Source: Aquilaria yunnanensis
Taxonomy: Eukaryota; Streptophyta; Magnoliopsida; Malvales; Thymelaeaceae
NCBI GenBank assembly: GCA_039654915.1
Contig: CM077599.1
Span: 11,658,501-11,722,500, forward strand
Reading direction: 5' to 3'
DNA length: 64,000 bases
A model generated the notes under the pieces. It was not told the origin of the DNA. It did not search any database and saw nothing but the letters and a program-made list of their open reading frames with translations. Below, piece by piece: positions 36,112 to 48,327 of this stretch. Position 1 is the stretch's first letter. The number at the start of each line of letters is the position of its first letter. A program made the translations under genes and the position numbers.

Positions 36112-39100
36112 TTGCCCGCGTCTTAAATCATAACATTTACCAATCTTCTACGTTGCTCCAAGACACTAAGTCACTTCAATTATTCATTCGCCATCCATCT
36201 TAAAATACTAACATTACATAACATGACAACCCAAGCAAGCTTAACTGTGCAAAATTTGAAAAAAACAGGGAATTTAGTTCCAAAATTAGTTTTGGATAAA
36301 AAATATGTAAGAATAAAAATAAGTCATTTTGAAATTAACTGACTTAAGTTAAAACAAACTGGATATAAATAAGCTAAAAAAGAACTCAAAATACCAAAGC
36401 AAATCACGTGCTCTCGAGCTTCCCTAGAGTTGAATTTGAGGATTACTCGAGGAGTGTGAATTGTGAAGAAATTTGGGGACTTTTTTCTCTTTCATTTTCC
36501 ATAAGGAAATGGTGAACGGTGAAGAAATTTTGTGATTTTTACGAAATTGTTAATGGAGATTTCAGGGGTACTCATCGGGCCATTGGGAATAGGGTTTTGT
36601 CAATGGTCCTTGTCGATGCTGCATGAATGTAGTTGGAAGAGAAAATAGTTTGGTAGGTAGGTGGAGGGAGTGAAAAATGCGCTTGAGAGATGCTGAGAAG
36701 AAGGTTGAAGTATTAGAACCATAAACTTCACGGTCTGTGAGTAGAGTGAAGAAAATTTAAGAGTTATATAAAAACTTTGTCAAAATTAATGATGAAATTG
36801 ATGAAGCTGCTCTAATTAAGACGCGTCATATGAGAAACGAGATTTCGTTAGGACAAAGTAAAAATAAGTGATCCAGTTAGAAAAAAAAAACACAATATAG
36901 TGTTTACTTTTTTCAAAACCTAAATCAATTTTAATCTCTTAAACTTTGTTAGCTGAACCACTTTGCCTTCTTATAGGTGACTTGGATCCACTAATAGTAA
37001 GGTTGAAAATAAACCGAGTCAGGTCAAGTAGTAGGTTTATTATATTATACTTAAAAATATTTATCAAGTTTATATTTTCTTCTTTATGCTTGGATTAAAA
37101 AAAAATATATGAATGAGTTTTAGGTTAATCAAGCCCAAGTTTCCCTTAAATAGCTGAGTTGAGCCAATTTAGTGGGTAAATTGAGAGTAAAATTTTATTC
37201 ATGCTTAGATCAATAACAATTAAAATAACTGACAAATGAAAAATATGACATTTGTCCACTTTAACGACGATATTGGAGAGTGAAGAGGCAAAGTATTATC
37301 TCATAGTTCAATAATTTGAGGGGTAAGTTGGTGCCATCAAATTCATAGAACTAAAATGCCCAAAACTCCAAGTAATAAAATTCAATTGACCAAAATAGAT
37401 TAAAGTTGCAATAAGCCACAATTTGGTTAATTGGTTGATCTCATATACCACTAGTTAAACGCATAAATTATTGCAGGTGTGCCATTTGTGTTGGTAAGAA
37501 CTCTGGCTCTGCCTGTGCTGTGATTTGGAATGGAATAATATATATTAATAGGGATAAGAGAGTTCGATCCGACAATTCATTTGTTGATTCAGTTTTGTTC
37601 AAAGTCGTAATCCAATAAACAATCTTGCCATTACATTTGTCATCGCACATTTTACTCGTGAACGTACGGACACAATTTGGTTGCATTATCCGATGTTAAA
37701 TTCAACTCCACTGATCCGCGTTTGATGCATTATCTGTTGACTGGCACGCTGATTTTAATGTTTTACACTTGAAAAGTTTTTTAAAAAATAAATAAATTTT
37801 CTTTTCTTTTTCTTGGCTGGGTATGAAAAAAAATTTATAAATATTAATTAATCTCTTAAAAAATTTTATTCAAGTAATTATTAATTAGATCATTTCAAAT
37901 AGCATTAACTTTAAATAAATATTAGTAAAAATAAAAATAAAAATTTATTTTTAACGAAAAAAAAAACAACATACCTCGTCAATTTTGTGCCTAGCAGCAT
38001 GAATTTTAAGCGTACGCAACAACTCATAACGAACTATATTTCATTAATGACAGTGTATAATTGTTTATCATTTTAGAAGAAATTAATGTCATTTGAAAGT
38101 TAATACTATATAACTATAATAATAATAATCACTTGCAAAATGTTTCTTTTAGAAATGAACTAAATTTTAATGAATTTTTAAACTTACCTATAGCCTAAAA
38201 AAATTTATTAACAATATTTAAATTTTAAAACAAATATTTCAAAAGTATTTTTTTAGTTTTCAGAGTGTAGAATTTCAATAAAGATATAACTTGGCATAAT
38301 AATCATTATATATAAACATGGCATTGCTAACGTATTATTATTAATATAAAATGATTGTGCCTACAGTTTCCAAGACTCAAATGCGTCTAAAGTCAATAAG
38401 TGACACACTATGTTCACTAATTGGAGATGTATCTCCATGGAAAGCTCCACATTTGGCCAAGTCTACCACACTTTACAGCCAGGATCATTGAGACTCTATG
38501 GTATGAAGATGACTATTTATTTCACTGGGGAGACATGGTACTCATTTCATTAGTGATCGTTTGGTGATCAACAAGTCAGACTTAAGTGATGCTCCTATAA
38601 ACTTGAAGAATTTCCATTCAGGCAAAAACTCAATTTCATTGCAAATGTATTTCATAATAGTTTTAGGTACTTATCAGATATATTTTTATGAGAAATATTA
38701 TTATGTGTATTTAAAAATGAAAGAAGTTTGTGTGCATTTTTATAAAATTTTTACCCTTTTTTGTCCTATACTCTCTATACTATTTACCATTTTGGGTCGT
38801 ACAAAATTCTTTGTACATTTCCTCTTTCGGTAAACACAAATGATAATTATGCATATATTTTCAAATCTTGCCAAAACCTATAGCTCAATCATCTCCACCT
38901 CCATTACCGATTGTGAGAGATTAGAACAGCAATATCAACAGGCAATGGGAAATGATGAGATTAGAATTTGATGAGTATGAGATCAAGCGAGATATGAAGA
39001 GGACAAAAAATTGTGAGCTTAAGATCGGGTGAGAATGAAGGGAAAGGTTGAGGCAAAAGGGCAAGGCTAGTGAAGGAGGTGAGGAGGTGACAAATCAAGG

Positions 39101-39830
39101 GAAGGAGGTCAGGGAAGGACATGACAAAGTAAAAGGATGAGGTCGGGGAAACAATGAGTTTGAGATTGGCCGACAACGTAAGGAAAGGTTGAGGTATAAA
39201 GACAAGACCAGAGAAAGAGATAAGGAGATGAGGGGCCAACATGATAGGGTTGGTGAAAGAAGCGAAAAGGTGATGGAGAGTAGGCAAATGATGTGTAATA
39301 GGATTGATAGTAATGAATTTAGGTTGAGGTGACTATTGCAAGATGTGATTTAGTTATGTGGTAGATAAAAAATGAGAAGGGACAACCCAAGGATAAAACT
39401 AAAAAACATAAATAATTTCATCATCCCCAAATCACTTAAGCTGGCATGATGCCAACTCTAATATGAACCTGGTGCACAATAAGATGCTATTAAGGGATCT
39501 GTAGTTTTGAGTACAAATGGTAACTCTTGTTTGTTGGAATGAGTCTTGTTTGATTGAGGTAATTATGAAATATGTTAACTTTATTCAAAATTTTAATTAT
39601 GAATTTTTTTTTAATTTGAATTCATTTGATAGTTAATCTTAAAAAAATAAATAAATTTAATATGATAATATAGTAATTATTTTAAACTGAGTTTATTCGT
39701 TCAATTTTTTGCATAATCAAATGTGTTTAGAAAAATTGCATACATTCAAATATCAATTTCGTACAATTTGTTACTACTTTAATGCATTAATAATTCAGTT
39801 TTATATTTGCAGAGTTTTCGTTTGACTTTG
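36112..39830. other. Long intergenic stretch, no gene seen
   Basis: AT-rich sequence with only short frames. At about 38980-39260 there is a purine-rich, twofold diverged tandem duplication of roughly 150 bp (GAGGTGAGGAGGTGACAAATC ~ GAGATAAGGAGATGAGGGGC). It produces a 108-codon minus-strand frame of Leu/Pro/Phe composition; I do not take this as coding. Confidence 0.4.
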
Positions 39831-39959
39831 TGGAAAAGATTCAATTTGCATAATAGAAATTTATTTTATATAATATGAACTCAATTTTTTATTTGATAGA
39901 AAATTATTTTTGTTCAATAAATTTCTAGTTTCTTACATTAATATTTAAATTTGATATAA

Positions 39960-40340
39960 GAAGAACCCAATTTCGTAAATAGAAACTCAATTTGATGCAA
40001 TAAGAACCTAATATCGTACAATTGCAACTCAATTTCATACAATAAAAACCTAGTTTTATACAAAAGGAACTCAATTTCATATATTGGCATTCTAATTTGT
40101 TATTAAAAATTCCACACTTTTACAATACTATTTTAGTTTCATATAATACAATCTTAGTTTGCATATGTGAATTGTTTTTAAGCTTTGTTTTCACATTTTA
40201 TTGTTGTATATGCACATAATATTATAAAAAATTTACTCAATTCCATATAAGTAGTTCATAGTATCATGCAAATAAATTCCAATTTTATACAATTTATGTC
40301 TAGTTTCCTATAATAGGAATAGGTTCATATGCATAAACAT
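39960..40340 (+). repeat. Decayed 21-bp tandem array
   Basis: Successive 21-base lines align on the pattern N3-AACTCAATTTCATACAAT (for example AAGAACCTAATATCGTACAAT, TGCAACTCAATTTCATACAAT, AAAAACCTAGTTTTATACAAA). At least nine consecutive units keep the exact 21-bp step with no indel from about 39980 to 40168, and weaker units continue to about 40340. Stop codons interrupt every frame, so it is not a coding repeat. Confidence 0.7.
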
Positions 40341-42614
40341 GTATGTTTGTATATGGAATGGTTTAGTAAACCTCCGAACAGTATTTGCCAGAGGAAAATT
40401 GTGGCTATAGTAATAGATGACTTAAATTTATCTATCATGGTTGTGATATCTAACTTAATTGTAGTCCTTTGCTGGATCGATATTGGTTTAGATCAACTAT
40501 TAGGACAGCAGGGCCAAAAACACTGAAAGGAACCTCTCACATTAGTAGAAAACATGTGCCTGCTAATGCGCCAATTTGGGTAGGCATGCAAAATCTCCTT
40601 CTCCTAACTTGTGAACCCCTATTTTTATTCATCTTTCTTTTTTGATCCTTGACCTGAAAATTCTCCAGTATTCTATTATTTTTCCTCAGTTTACTCTTGT
40701 TTCCTTAAAGGATTTTATTCGATTTAGTGGAAAATGCTAATTAGCATCATGTTGACAATTGACTAGCCATCAAAGCTTCAAAAAATAATAAAACAAAACA
40801 AAATAAAAGTAGAAAATTAAACTTTCTTTTTTCACCTTGTAGCCTGCAACAACTGCAATCATCAACTTTTGAACTACAAAAATCTCATGACTTAGGCGAT
40901 TGGTGATTGCAAATTGTGGTGAAATCCCATTAAATTGTTTTTTAATATTATCATCCTTTATCTTTTTAACCTATTTGAACCTATTTGACAAGAAAATTTC
41001 CACCAACTTTGCATAACAGTATTGACACAATGGTTGTCTTTATATTTAACAGGGGAAGGTTAATTCTAATCCTAAAACTTATCCAAATTTTTTTTAATGT
41101 GTTAATTGTTCGTCCTAAATTTATTGAAAGACATTTACTAAATAAAAAAAAACATAGATAAAAAATAACAATTTAAATATCCTATTAACTATTAAAAAAA
41201 TATTATAAAGAATGAATTTCTTGGAAGATAGTTGTCTAAAAATTTAAATAGAATTTTAAAAAAGTTAATATTAGAAAATTTTATGACTAATTAAAATTGT
41301 AAAGTTTTGTGACCCATATAGAAAAATAAAAAAAGTTACAAAATTATAAAATTTATTTGAAGTTAAAAATTTTAAGATTGAAGTAGAAAAAATGTGCAAA
41401 GATTTTAGACTAAAAGTGCATTTTCCCTATTTAATGAATACGGAGAGCACTTGTAGTAGTTGACTAGATTGGCATATTTTAGAGGTTAGCAATCAAAATA
41501 AGATGATAACAAGAGGTTGAGGACCATGAATGCATTTATTGCTAATATTTGATGAATCTTTGGGACTTGAACACTTGTATTTTTTTTTCTTTTTCATATT
41601 CAGAATCAGTTACAAGTACAAAATATTGGAATTATTTTATGAAAGCCAGGGTAAAGAGTTTGTTACTTGAAACCTAGATGGCTTGTACTACAATTTGACT
41701 AGCTATAAAATTGTCTATTTTAGGGAGTGTGATTTCCACTTTTTGGACATTGGCCTTGGCCGACAGTATCTATGAGTATTGATAGCTGAGTTGGCCTACC
41801 AAAGACTTGTAGCAATTGTAGTAATTAAGTAATGAATAAAATGCTACTCTTTTGAAGTAATTGAAATACTACTTGTATGTTAAAACATGTGTCAGCTCTT
41901 TATGCTTCTAAATCACATTTTACATATTTTTTATTTCTATCCTATCAAATAAGATCAAATTAAAATAGCAAAGTGGTAAATTTACCATTTTGTTGCCTAA
42001 TGCTGCAATTTTGTCATTCTTTTGTGTGTGTGTGTGTGTGTGAATATACTATTAGTGTTAATTTTTGGAAGCAAATTTGTTATATATGGTTAAAATGTAA
42101 AAATGTGGAAAAATAGGGAAATACAAGTTTTACCTAAAACCTAGCCCCCTAAATTTTTTTATCTCTTATTTTCACCATCATCTTTAACATGCCCAATCCA
42201 TATTGAGCACCATACTCACTTCTCACTAGCACAACTGCCTCTCTCCCTTGATCCATATTGTTGATATAAGGTGTAACTACCCATCAATGTTGTCAATCAA
42301 AAAAGGAATGACATACAATTGTGCGTCCATTCCCTAGTTGCTGCCCAGGGTATTCCCTGCTATGGGAGGCAAAGATTGATCCTTCTAGATATAGTCAGGC
42401 GTTGAAGTAGTGATTTATTTTAGTAAGGCAATTTCCATTCACAACCACTAGGGATCGAATTCCTGACATGTGGTTTAAAGCACCTGAGCCCCTTCCACTC
42501 GGACCAACCCGTGGTCACTTCCTATTCAATTTCCCTAATAAGCCTACCATTGTTCTTATTGCTCAGATGTTATGTAGAAGGCCTGACCCACTACTTGTTG
42601 AAATTACAAAAAAT
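40341..42614. other. Intergenic sequence flanking the retrotransposon insertion
   Basis: No convincing gene. A GTGTGTGTGTG microsatellite lies at about 42025-42042. The frame 42468-42659 (starting MWFKAPEPL) runs into the LTR of the inserted element; joined across the insertion it soon meets a stop, and I could not assign it to a family. Confidence 0.4.
41052..41428. mobile_element. MULE/MITE-like TIR element
   Basis: The left end GGGGAAGGTTAATTCTAATC and the reverse complement of the right end AGGGAAAATGCACTTTTAGTC are similar and followed by shared CTAAAA(C/T)TT and ATTTTTT blocks over about 70 bp. The element is ~377 bp, AT-rich and non-coding. It is older and less certain than the elements at 16873 and 17841. 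Confidence 0.45.
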
Positions 42615-42619
42615 GATGC
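42615..42619 (+). repeat. Target site duplication GATGC (left)
   Basis: GATGC directly precedes the 5' LTR (TGTTGACACC...) and recurs at 59589-59593 directly after the 3' LTR. A 5-bp duplication is the normal product of Ty3/gypsy integration. Confidence 0.95.
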
Positions 42620-43123
42620 TGTTGACACCCAATTTCGTCCGGGTGTTTTAAAATTTTAAAAAAATTTTATTAAAAAAAAAATTAATTTAAAAAAAATATA
42701 TTACTATTATTATTAAAAAAATTTAATTAGTTTAAAATATATTTTTGTTTTGTGAAAATTTGATTTAAAATGATATATGTGTAAATATGTGTATGTTTGA
42801 AATAAAATAAAATTTCATGAAAAAAAAATGACAAAAAATTAAAAGTTTGAGGTAAAAATGACAAAATTGAGAAGTTTCGGGAAAAATTGACAAATTCTAA
42901 AAGTTCCAGGAGCATTTGGTAGTTTGTAACATAAAATTTTGGGCATGCCGACGTTTTTGGGGCAAATTGACAGAAAACGATAAAATTGTCAAAATCAGAA
43001 GCTTCAGGAACTTATCCAGAGGCTGAGAGACGTAAAGGACTAAAATTGTCATTTTACCAATTTAAAAGATAAGTTTGAAATTTTTTATTAATTTATCCAT
43101 CAACAATTCAGCCAAACTTCCTC

Positions 43124-43132
43124 TATAAATAG
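43124..43132 (+). promoter_or_regulatory. LTR TATA box
   Basis: TATAAATAG in a CTTCCTCTATAAATAGCCCC context, followed about 30 bp on by AACACAGAGAAAAATAG, a plausible transcription start. The same site occurs in the 3' LTR at 57496-57504. It probably drives the gag-containing genomic transcript and marks the U3/R boundary. Confidence 0.7.
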
Positions 43133-43574
43133 CCCCCCAAATTTTATGCTGAACACAGAGAAAAATAGAAAGAAAAGCTTAGAGCTCCGTTTTTAAAATA
43201 GAAAAAATTACAGCCTTAGTCCCTAGCTCTCCTTCCTTTCCTCAGAAAATCTCAAAACTTTTCATTTTGACGATTAAGCCATCTTCTTCCCCCCGTCGCG
43301 CGCCCTCTGTTTCCATTTCTCAGAATTCAGAATTTAAAATCAAGGGTACAACTCTCATTTAATCCTTCATCTTTTCAATTTCTTTCACTTTGGTTACTAA
43401 CTTTGTATTTTATTCTTGCAGAATTAATTACTAACCCTTTTAATTTTTACTTGTTTGTTTATTATTTGTTTATTACTAACCCCTTTTTTTATTGTTGTTA
43501 TTAACTTATTAACAACTAACTTTTAATACTATTATTGTTACTAACCTTTTAATTTTTGCATTATTACTAACTTT

Positions 43575-43990
43575 TATAATTGTTGTTAACAATTAATTAA
43601 CTTTTATTATTGTTGTTAATTAATTAATTTAATTAACTTGGCTAACTTTTATTATTGTTGTTAATTAATTAATTTAATTAACTTGGCTAGCTTTTTATTA
43701 TTGTTGTTAATTAATTAATTTAATTAATTTGGCTAACTTTTTATTTATTGTTGTTAATTAATTTAATTAACTTGGCTAGCTTTTTATTATTGTTGTTAAT
43801 TAATTAATTTAATTAATTTGGCTAACTTTTTATTATTGTTGTTAATTAATTAATTTAATTAACTTGGCTAACTTTTTACTGTTGTTAATTAATTAATTTA
43901 ATTAACTTGGCTAACTTTTTATTATTGTTGTTAATTAATTAATTTAATTAACTTGACTAACTTATTATTATTATTGTTTAACAATTAATT
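43575..43990 (+). repeat. LTR tandem repeat, TTGTTGTTAATTAATTAATT type
   Basis: About eight to nine units of 40-48 bp, each with TTATTATTGTTGTTAATTAA, TTTAATTAA and (C/T)TTGGCTA(A/G)C. The array is repeated identically in the 3' LTR (about 57947-58362). The left, 3.7-kb LTR lacks this array, so it is specific to this subfamily. Confidence 0.85.
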
Positions 43991-45219
43991 TAATTAACTT
44001 TGCTAACATTTATTATTATTTTTAAAGTGGATGGCCAAAAAGCCCCACTTTATTATTATTAATTTTTTTTCTTTATATAATTTTTTTATTTAATTCACCT
44101 TTACCCTTTACTAATTAATAAATAAATGAAAATTAAAAGAAGATTATTTTGTAATTAATTATTAAGGCTAATAAAAATCATTTTTAAAAAAAGCCAATTA
44201 TTTTTATTTTTATATACATGTTTTTAATTCTTTAAAGATAACAAAAAGTTAAAATTAATTTTAATAGTTATTTTTATCCAGTAAAAATAATAAAAAAATA
44301 AAAATAAAACCTGTTTAAAAAAAATACATGAAAATTAAGACTTTATATTTTACTGATTTATTTAAAATATAACTTTTAAATCCACTAAAATAATAAATAT
44401 TTTTCATTAAACAAGAAAACAAAAAGAAAACTAAAACAAGATAAGAAAAAGATAAGAAAGACAAGAAAAAGAAAAGAAAAGAAAGATAAGAAAAAGATAA
44501 GAAAGATAAGAAAAAGAAAAGAAAGAAAAGAAAGAAAAGAAAGGAAAGATTAAATCAAAAAGAAAAGAAAAATATAAGAAAGAAAAGAGAGAAAAGAAAA
44601 GAAAGAAAATAAAAAATAAAATTTTTTTATCTAAAAATTCTATGACAAAAAGAATTACGAATTAGTAATTAAACGAATAATTAATTCCATAAAATTAATA
44701 ATTATATAACTAACAATAAATTAAATTTAATTTCCATATCCGGATGATCCGGCAGGATCTACGGTTTGGAAAATATCAAACTTTTTAAAATAAATAAATT
44801 AAATAAAAAGATAAAAAATCCATATTTTTACAATATGGATAAAATTGTTTAAAATTTCATCAAATTCCGTGTCCAAATGACTCGGCAGAGTCCATGGTTC
44901 GGAATCAAAATCTTCCGTGTCCAAATGACTCGGCAGAGTCCATGGTTCGGAAGTATAAAATTTTATACAAATTAACTTAAAAATCCACATTTCGACTAAT
45001 TCAGTTAAAATCTCTAAATTAACTGAAAATTATTTAAAAGCAAAGTAAAAAAAAAAAATTAAAATCAACTAAGGTGCCAATTTTGGGCGCTATAACAATA
45101 TTGTTTTAGCGTAACCGTACTCCCGATCCCCGAACTCTCGCAGACCAATTTTAAGGTGACCAATTGACCTAGGTAAACGGATTGGTGGCGACTCCCGAAA
45201 ACCCGACGTTGCCACAGCT

Positions 45220-45237
45220 TGGCGACTCCACTGGGGA
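45220..45237 (+). other. Primer binding site
   Basis: TGGCGACTCCACTGGGGA, three bases after the 5' LTR end, is complementary to a tRNA 3' end finishing in GTCGCCA. This type of PBS is known from Ogre and related Tat elements, where it is assigned to tRNA-Arg. I infer the same tRNA here. Confidence 0.8.
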
Positions 45238-46435
45238 CTCCACGTTAGTGAGTCGAGCCTAAAGTTGATTTGTTTTGATTTACTTTGCTTATTATGTGGA
45301 TTTATATGTTATATTTACTTATTCTAAACATGCATAATGCATTCACAATATGAAGCTCTATACCCGAGCTTCCTTAAATCAAACACGATTCTTTCTAAGC
45401 GGAATTGGTGTTGCTGTCCTTGTGAGGCCACGGTCTCCAAGCCTTCACCGGTTTCAAAGTAGCAAAGTAGTGTATTGCCTTCTGAGACGGTTAGTCTCTG
45501 CATGGGCCCACGAAAAGCTACGACTCGAATTAATCCATTCCTTACATTAACCCTAGAGGGTAAGGAATCGGGCCGTCACTATGATTTAGTGACGGGATTC
45601 GGGAACTATCCCTTGCCTTTTTGATAAGCTACCTTATGCATATAGAACTCCCCACTTAACCATAGAACTGACCATAGAATTTCTACCATTTTACCAACGC
45701 CATAAGCACGTCCTTGTTATGCTATGTTGTTGCTCTACACTTTTATTTTCTTCGTGTCTTATATTTATGGTTTTAATTCATTTTTCCATAATACTTCATG
45801 AGTTGTTAATTGCTATTTAACTTATTAATAACCTTATCTTTCTTGTGCAATTATTCTTCATGCATCAAAACCACGCATCAAATTATGCTAACTTTTTGGT
45901 CTTTATAATGACAACTAAAAGTTTTGAAGTTCTACGATAATGGATAAGCAAACTCACTCATTGCATGCATTCCATTACATTAATCACGTGCATATAAAGT
46001 ATGATAAAAATAATCTCATTGCATGCATTCCATTACATCAATCACACGCATATAAAATCTGATAAAAATAATCTCATTGCATGCATTCCATTACATTAAT
46101 CACATGCATATAAAATCTGATAAAAATAATCTCATTGCATGCATTCCATTACATTAATCACGTGCATATAAAGTCTGATAAAAACATAATCTCACTTTAT
46201 ATTGCATGCATCCATTACATCAATCACACGCATATAAAATCTGATAAAAATAATCTCATTGCATGCATTCCATTACATCAATCACGTGCATATAAATTTT
46301 GATAAAAACATAATCTCATTGCATGCATCCATCACATCAATCATATACGCATAGAATCTAATAAAATAAATATTCCTTTAAAAAGGTAAAATTGGACCTC
46401 AACACCGATATTCAACTCGGCTCCAAACAAGACTA
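45238..46435 (+). other. Untranslated leader between PBS and gag, with 58-bp tandem repeats
   Basis: From about 45955 to 46350 there are seven units of ~58 bp built on ATTGCATGCATTCCATTACA, AATCAC(G/A)(T/C)GCATATAAA and TCTGATAAAAATAATCTC. The rest has no open frame of note. Long leaders are normal in Ogre/Tat elements, and the repeat could serve in packaging or dimerisation (inference). Confidence 0.75.
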
Positions 46436-48187
46436 ATGGCAGAACAAACTGAAGGACGTCTCATAGATATAGAGTCCAAGATTGAAAGTATGGCAGAACA
46501 AATGAGACAATTGATGGAAATAATCAAAGGGAAAGCAACTCAAGTTCCCATCAAAGAAGCACAAGATCCCACTTATACTCCGGGATTCACCCCACAACGA
46601 GTCTCAGTCCAAGAAAACCTGTTTCAGGAACCAGGACAGTCTGCTAGTGTTCACCTGAAACAAGACACTGTGTATGAAGAGAAGAAGACACTACCAAAGG
46701 AAGAAGGAGAATCTCAAAAACTCGAAACAATAGAGAAGAGACTGCGAGCCATTGAAGGAGGTAATATATTCGGATCTCTCTCAGTGGATGACCTCTGCTT
46801 AGTGCCAGACGTCATAATCCCTACGGACTTTAAAGTACCGGATTTCATAAAATACGACGGAACGAGTGATCCCATCACTCACATCACACTGTTCCTAAGG
46901 AGACTACAACCACTCACAAAAGATGAAAAGGTGTGGATTGCACTTTTTCAGGAAAGTCTCACAAAATCAGCATTGCAGTGGTATCTAAGTCAAGGACCAA
47001 GAAACATCAAAACTTGGAATGACCTTGCTCAGGCCTTCATCGGCAACTATAAACATGTTATGGACTTGGCTCCGGATCGCCAAACTCTCCAAAACATGGA
47101 GAAGAAAAAGCCAGAAACTTTCAAGGAATATGCCCAACGGTGGAGGGACTTAGCTGCACAAGTTCAGCCACCCATGACAGAAAAAGAAATGGTCACTTTG
47201 TTTGTCCAGACACTGAAATACCCATATTATGACAAACTCATTGGCAATTCGGCAACTAATTTCTCCGATGTTGTCATGTCTGGAGAAAGGATCGAGCATG
47301 GGATTAGGACTGGGAAGATTGCTGAGTCCTTTAGTGATCCTATGAAAAGAGGAGGATCATCCAGAACGAAAGATGAAGAAGTACAACAAATAGGATGCGA
47401 AAGAGGGATTCCCCTCGTAGGTACTGTGGCTACCGGTCCTCGCCTATCCTATTCTGCCAAAAGGCCCAATTATTATCCTACCAATAGGCCCAATGACTAT
47501 CCTCCCAATATGCCCAATGATTATCCTTCCAATAGGCCTAATGATTATCCTCCCAATAGGCCCAACAATTATCCTCTCAACAGGCCTAATCAGTTACGGC
47601 CACCTGTTCCGACTCCTCCAGTACCCACACGAAGACCAAAAGAAGTTTTTGCACCAATTCCCATGACTTACACTGAGTTGTATCCAAAACTCATAGAAAG
47701 TCAACTTATCCGTCAAATTCCTACAAATCCATTTGGACCCCCATATCCAACGTGGTATGACCCCAACATAACTTGCCCATATCATGATGGCGTTCCAGGC
47801 CATGGCTTGGAAAATTGCACAGCATTGAAACGTATAGTCCAACAATTAATCGAATTAAAGTGGTTGGACTTTTCCGATGAACCGAACGTCACTCACAATC
47901 CATTGCCGCCTCATCAAGAAAAACCAGTCAATATGATAGAAGAACACCGGCTGATGAAAAAGTCAGTCAATGATATCATAACCCCTCTTAAGCATGTATA
48001 TTCATGCCTTGTGAAAGAAGGGATTATCATGGGAAAGCCTTCTTTTGGACATGAAGAAGTTGAAGATGAGGAATGGTGCAACTTTCATGACAGTAAGAGT
48101 CATTCTATCCAAGAATGCTCAGAATTCCGTAAGAATCTACAAAGACTCATAGACTCATCCCAACTTATCGTTTTTATGATGATGTGA
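46436..48187 (+). CDS. gag: Retrotransposon Gag (Tat/Ogre type), 583 aa
   Basis: It starts with a coiled-coil-like N-terminus (MAEQTEGRLIDIESKIESMAE). The retrotransposon gag capsid domain lies at about residues 135-290: FIKYDGTSDPITHI, ALQWY, FKEYAQRWRDLAAQVQPPM, then YYDKLIG and FSDVVMSGERIEHGI, all hallmark blocks of Tat-lineage gag. Residues about 342-386 form an Asn/Pro/Tyr-rich repeat of NRPNDYPP units. Two Cys/His motifs follow: CPYHDGVPGHGLENC and CNFHDSKSHSIQEC. They resemble the nucleocapsid-like motifs in this lineage but are not classical CCHC knuckles. The frame ends in MMM-stop just after a T run. In another frame similar-looking coding sequence continues to 48327, so the natural C-terminus may have been longer. 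The long intact frame suggests Gag is functional. Confidence 0.9.
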   Translation: MAEQTEGRLIDIESKIESMAEQMRQLMEIIKGKATQVPIKEAQDPTYTPGFTPQRVSVQENLFQEPGQSASVHLKQDTVYEEKKTLPKEEGESQKLETIEKRLRAIEGGNIFGSLSVDDLCLVPDVIIPTDFKVPDFIKYDGTSDPITHITLFLRRLQPLTKDEKVWIALFQESLTKSALQWYLSQGPRNIKTWNDLAQAFIGNYKHVMDLAPDRQTLQNMEKKKPETFKEYAQRWRDLAAQVQPPMTEKEMVTLFVQTLKYPYYDKLIGNSATNFSDVVMSGERIEHGIRTGKIAESFSDPMKRGGSSRTKDEEVQQIGCERGIPLVGTVATGPRLSYSAKRPNYYPTNRPNDYPPNMPNDYPSNRPNDYPPNRPNNYPLNRPNQLRPPVPTPPVPTRRPKEVFAPIPMTYTELYPKLIESQLIRQIPTNPFGPPYPTWYDPNITCPYHDGVPGHGLENCTALKRIVQQLIELKWLDFSDEPNVTHNPLPPHQEKPVNMIEEHRLMKKSVNDIITPLKHVYSCLVKEGIIMGKPSFGHEEVEDEEWCNFHDSKSHSIQECSEFRKNLQRLIDSSQLIVFMMM

Positions 48188-48327
48188 ATGTGATCATTAA
48201 AGAACAAGAAGTCAATGCTATACCAATCTCAAAACCTACTCTTAAGCCGTCAAGTCCCGAGGTCATTCCTCTACAAATCAAACAAAACCGAGGTCAAGCT
48301 GCTAGGCCCGATGTGATTGGTAATTGA
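48175..48327 (+). pseudogene. Out-of-frame continuation of the Gag C-terminus
   Basis: Right after the TTTTT run (48171-48175), another frame reads YDDVNVIIKEQEVNAIPIS and continues to a stop at 48325-48327. The acidic/Lys composition suits the end of a Tat gag. Either a one-base slip truncated Gag, or ribosomal frameshifting occurs here. No canonical slippery heptamer lies in the correct phase, so a plain frameshift is more likely. Confidence 0.5.

Larger units (their letters stand above)
42620..45216 (+). repeat. 5' LTR (2597 bp)
   Basis: It begins TGTTGACACCCAATTTCGTC and ends CCGACGTTGCCACA. Landmarks: a TATA box (43124-43132), a pyrimidine-rich leader (43200-43330), TTAATTAA-rich tandem repeats (about 43575-43990), an A/G-rich AAGAAAAGAAAGATAAG tract (44405-44620), and two GACTCGGCAGAGTC stem-loops (44879-44892 and 44927-44940) inside a repeated 48-bp unit. 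Same length as the 3' LTR. Confidence 0.95.

Noticed and set aside
48165..48180. Programmed -1 frameshift site at the end of gag
   Set aside because: The T run is not preceded by a canonical slippery heptamer in the right phase, and no pol follows, so frameshifting would have no usual purpose.
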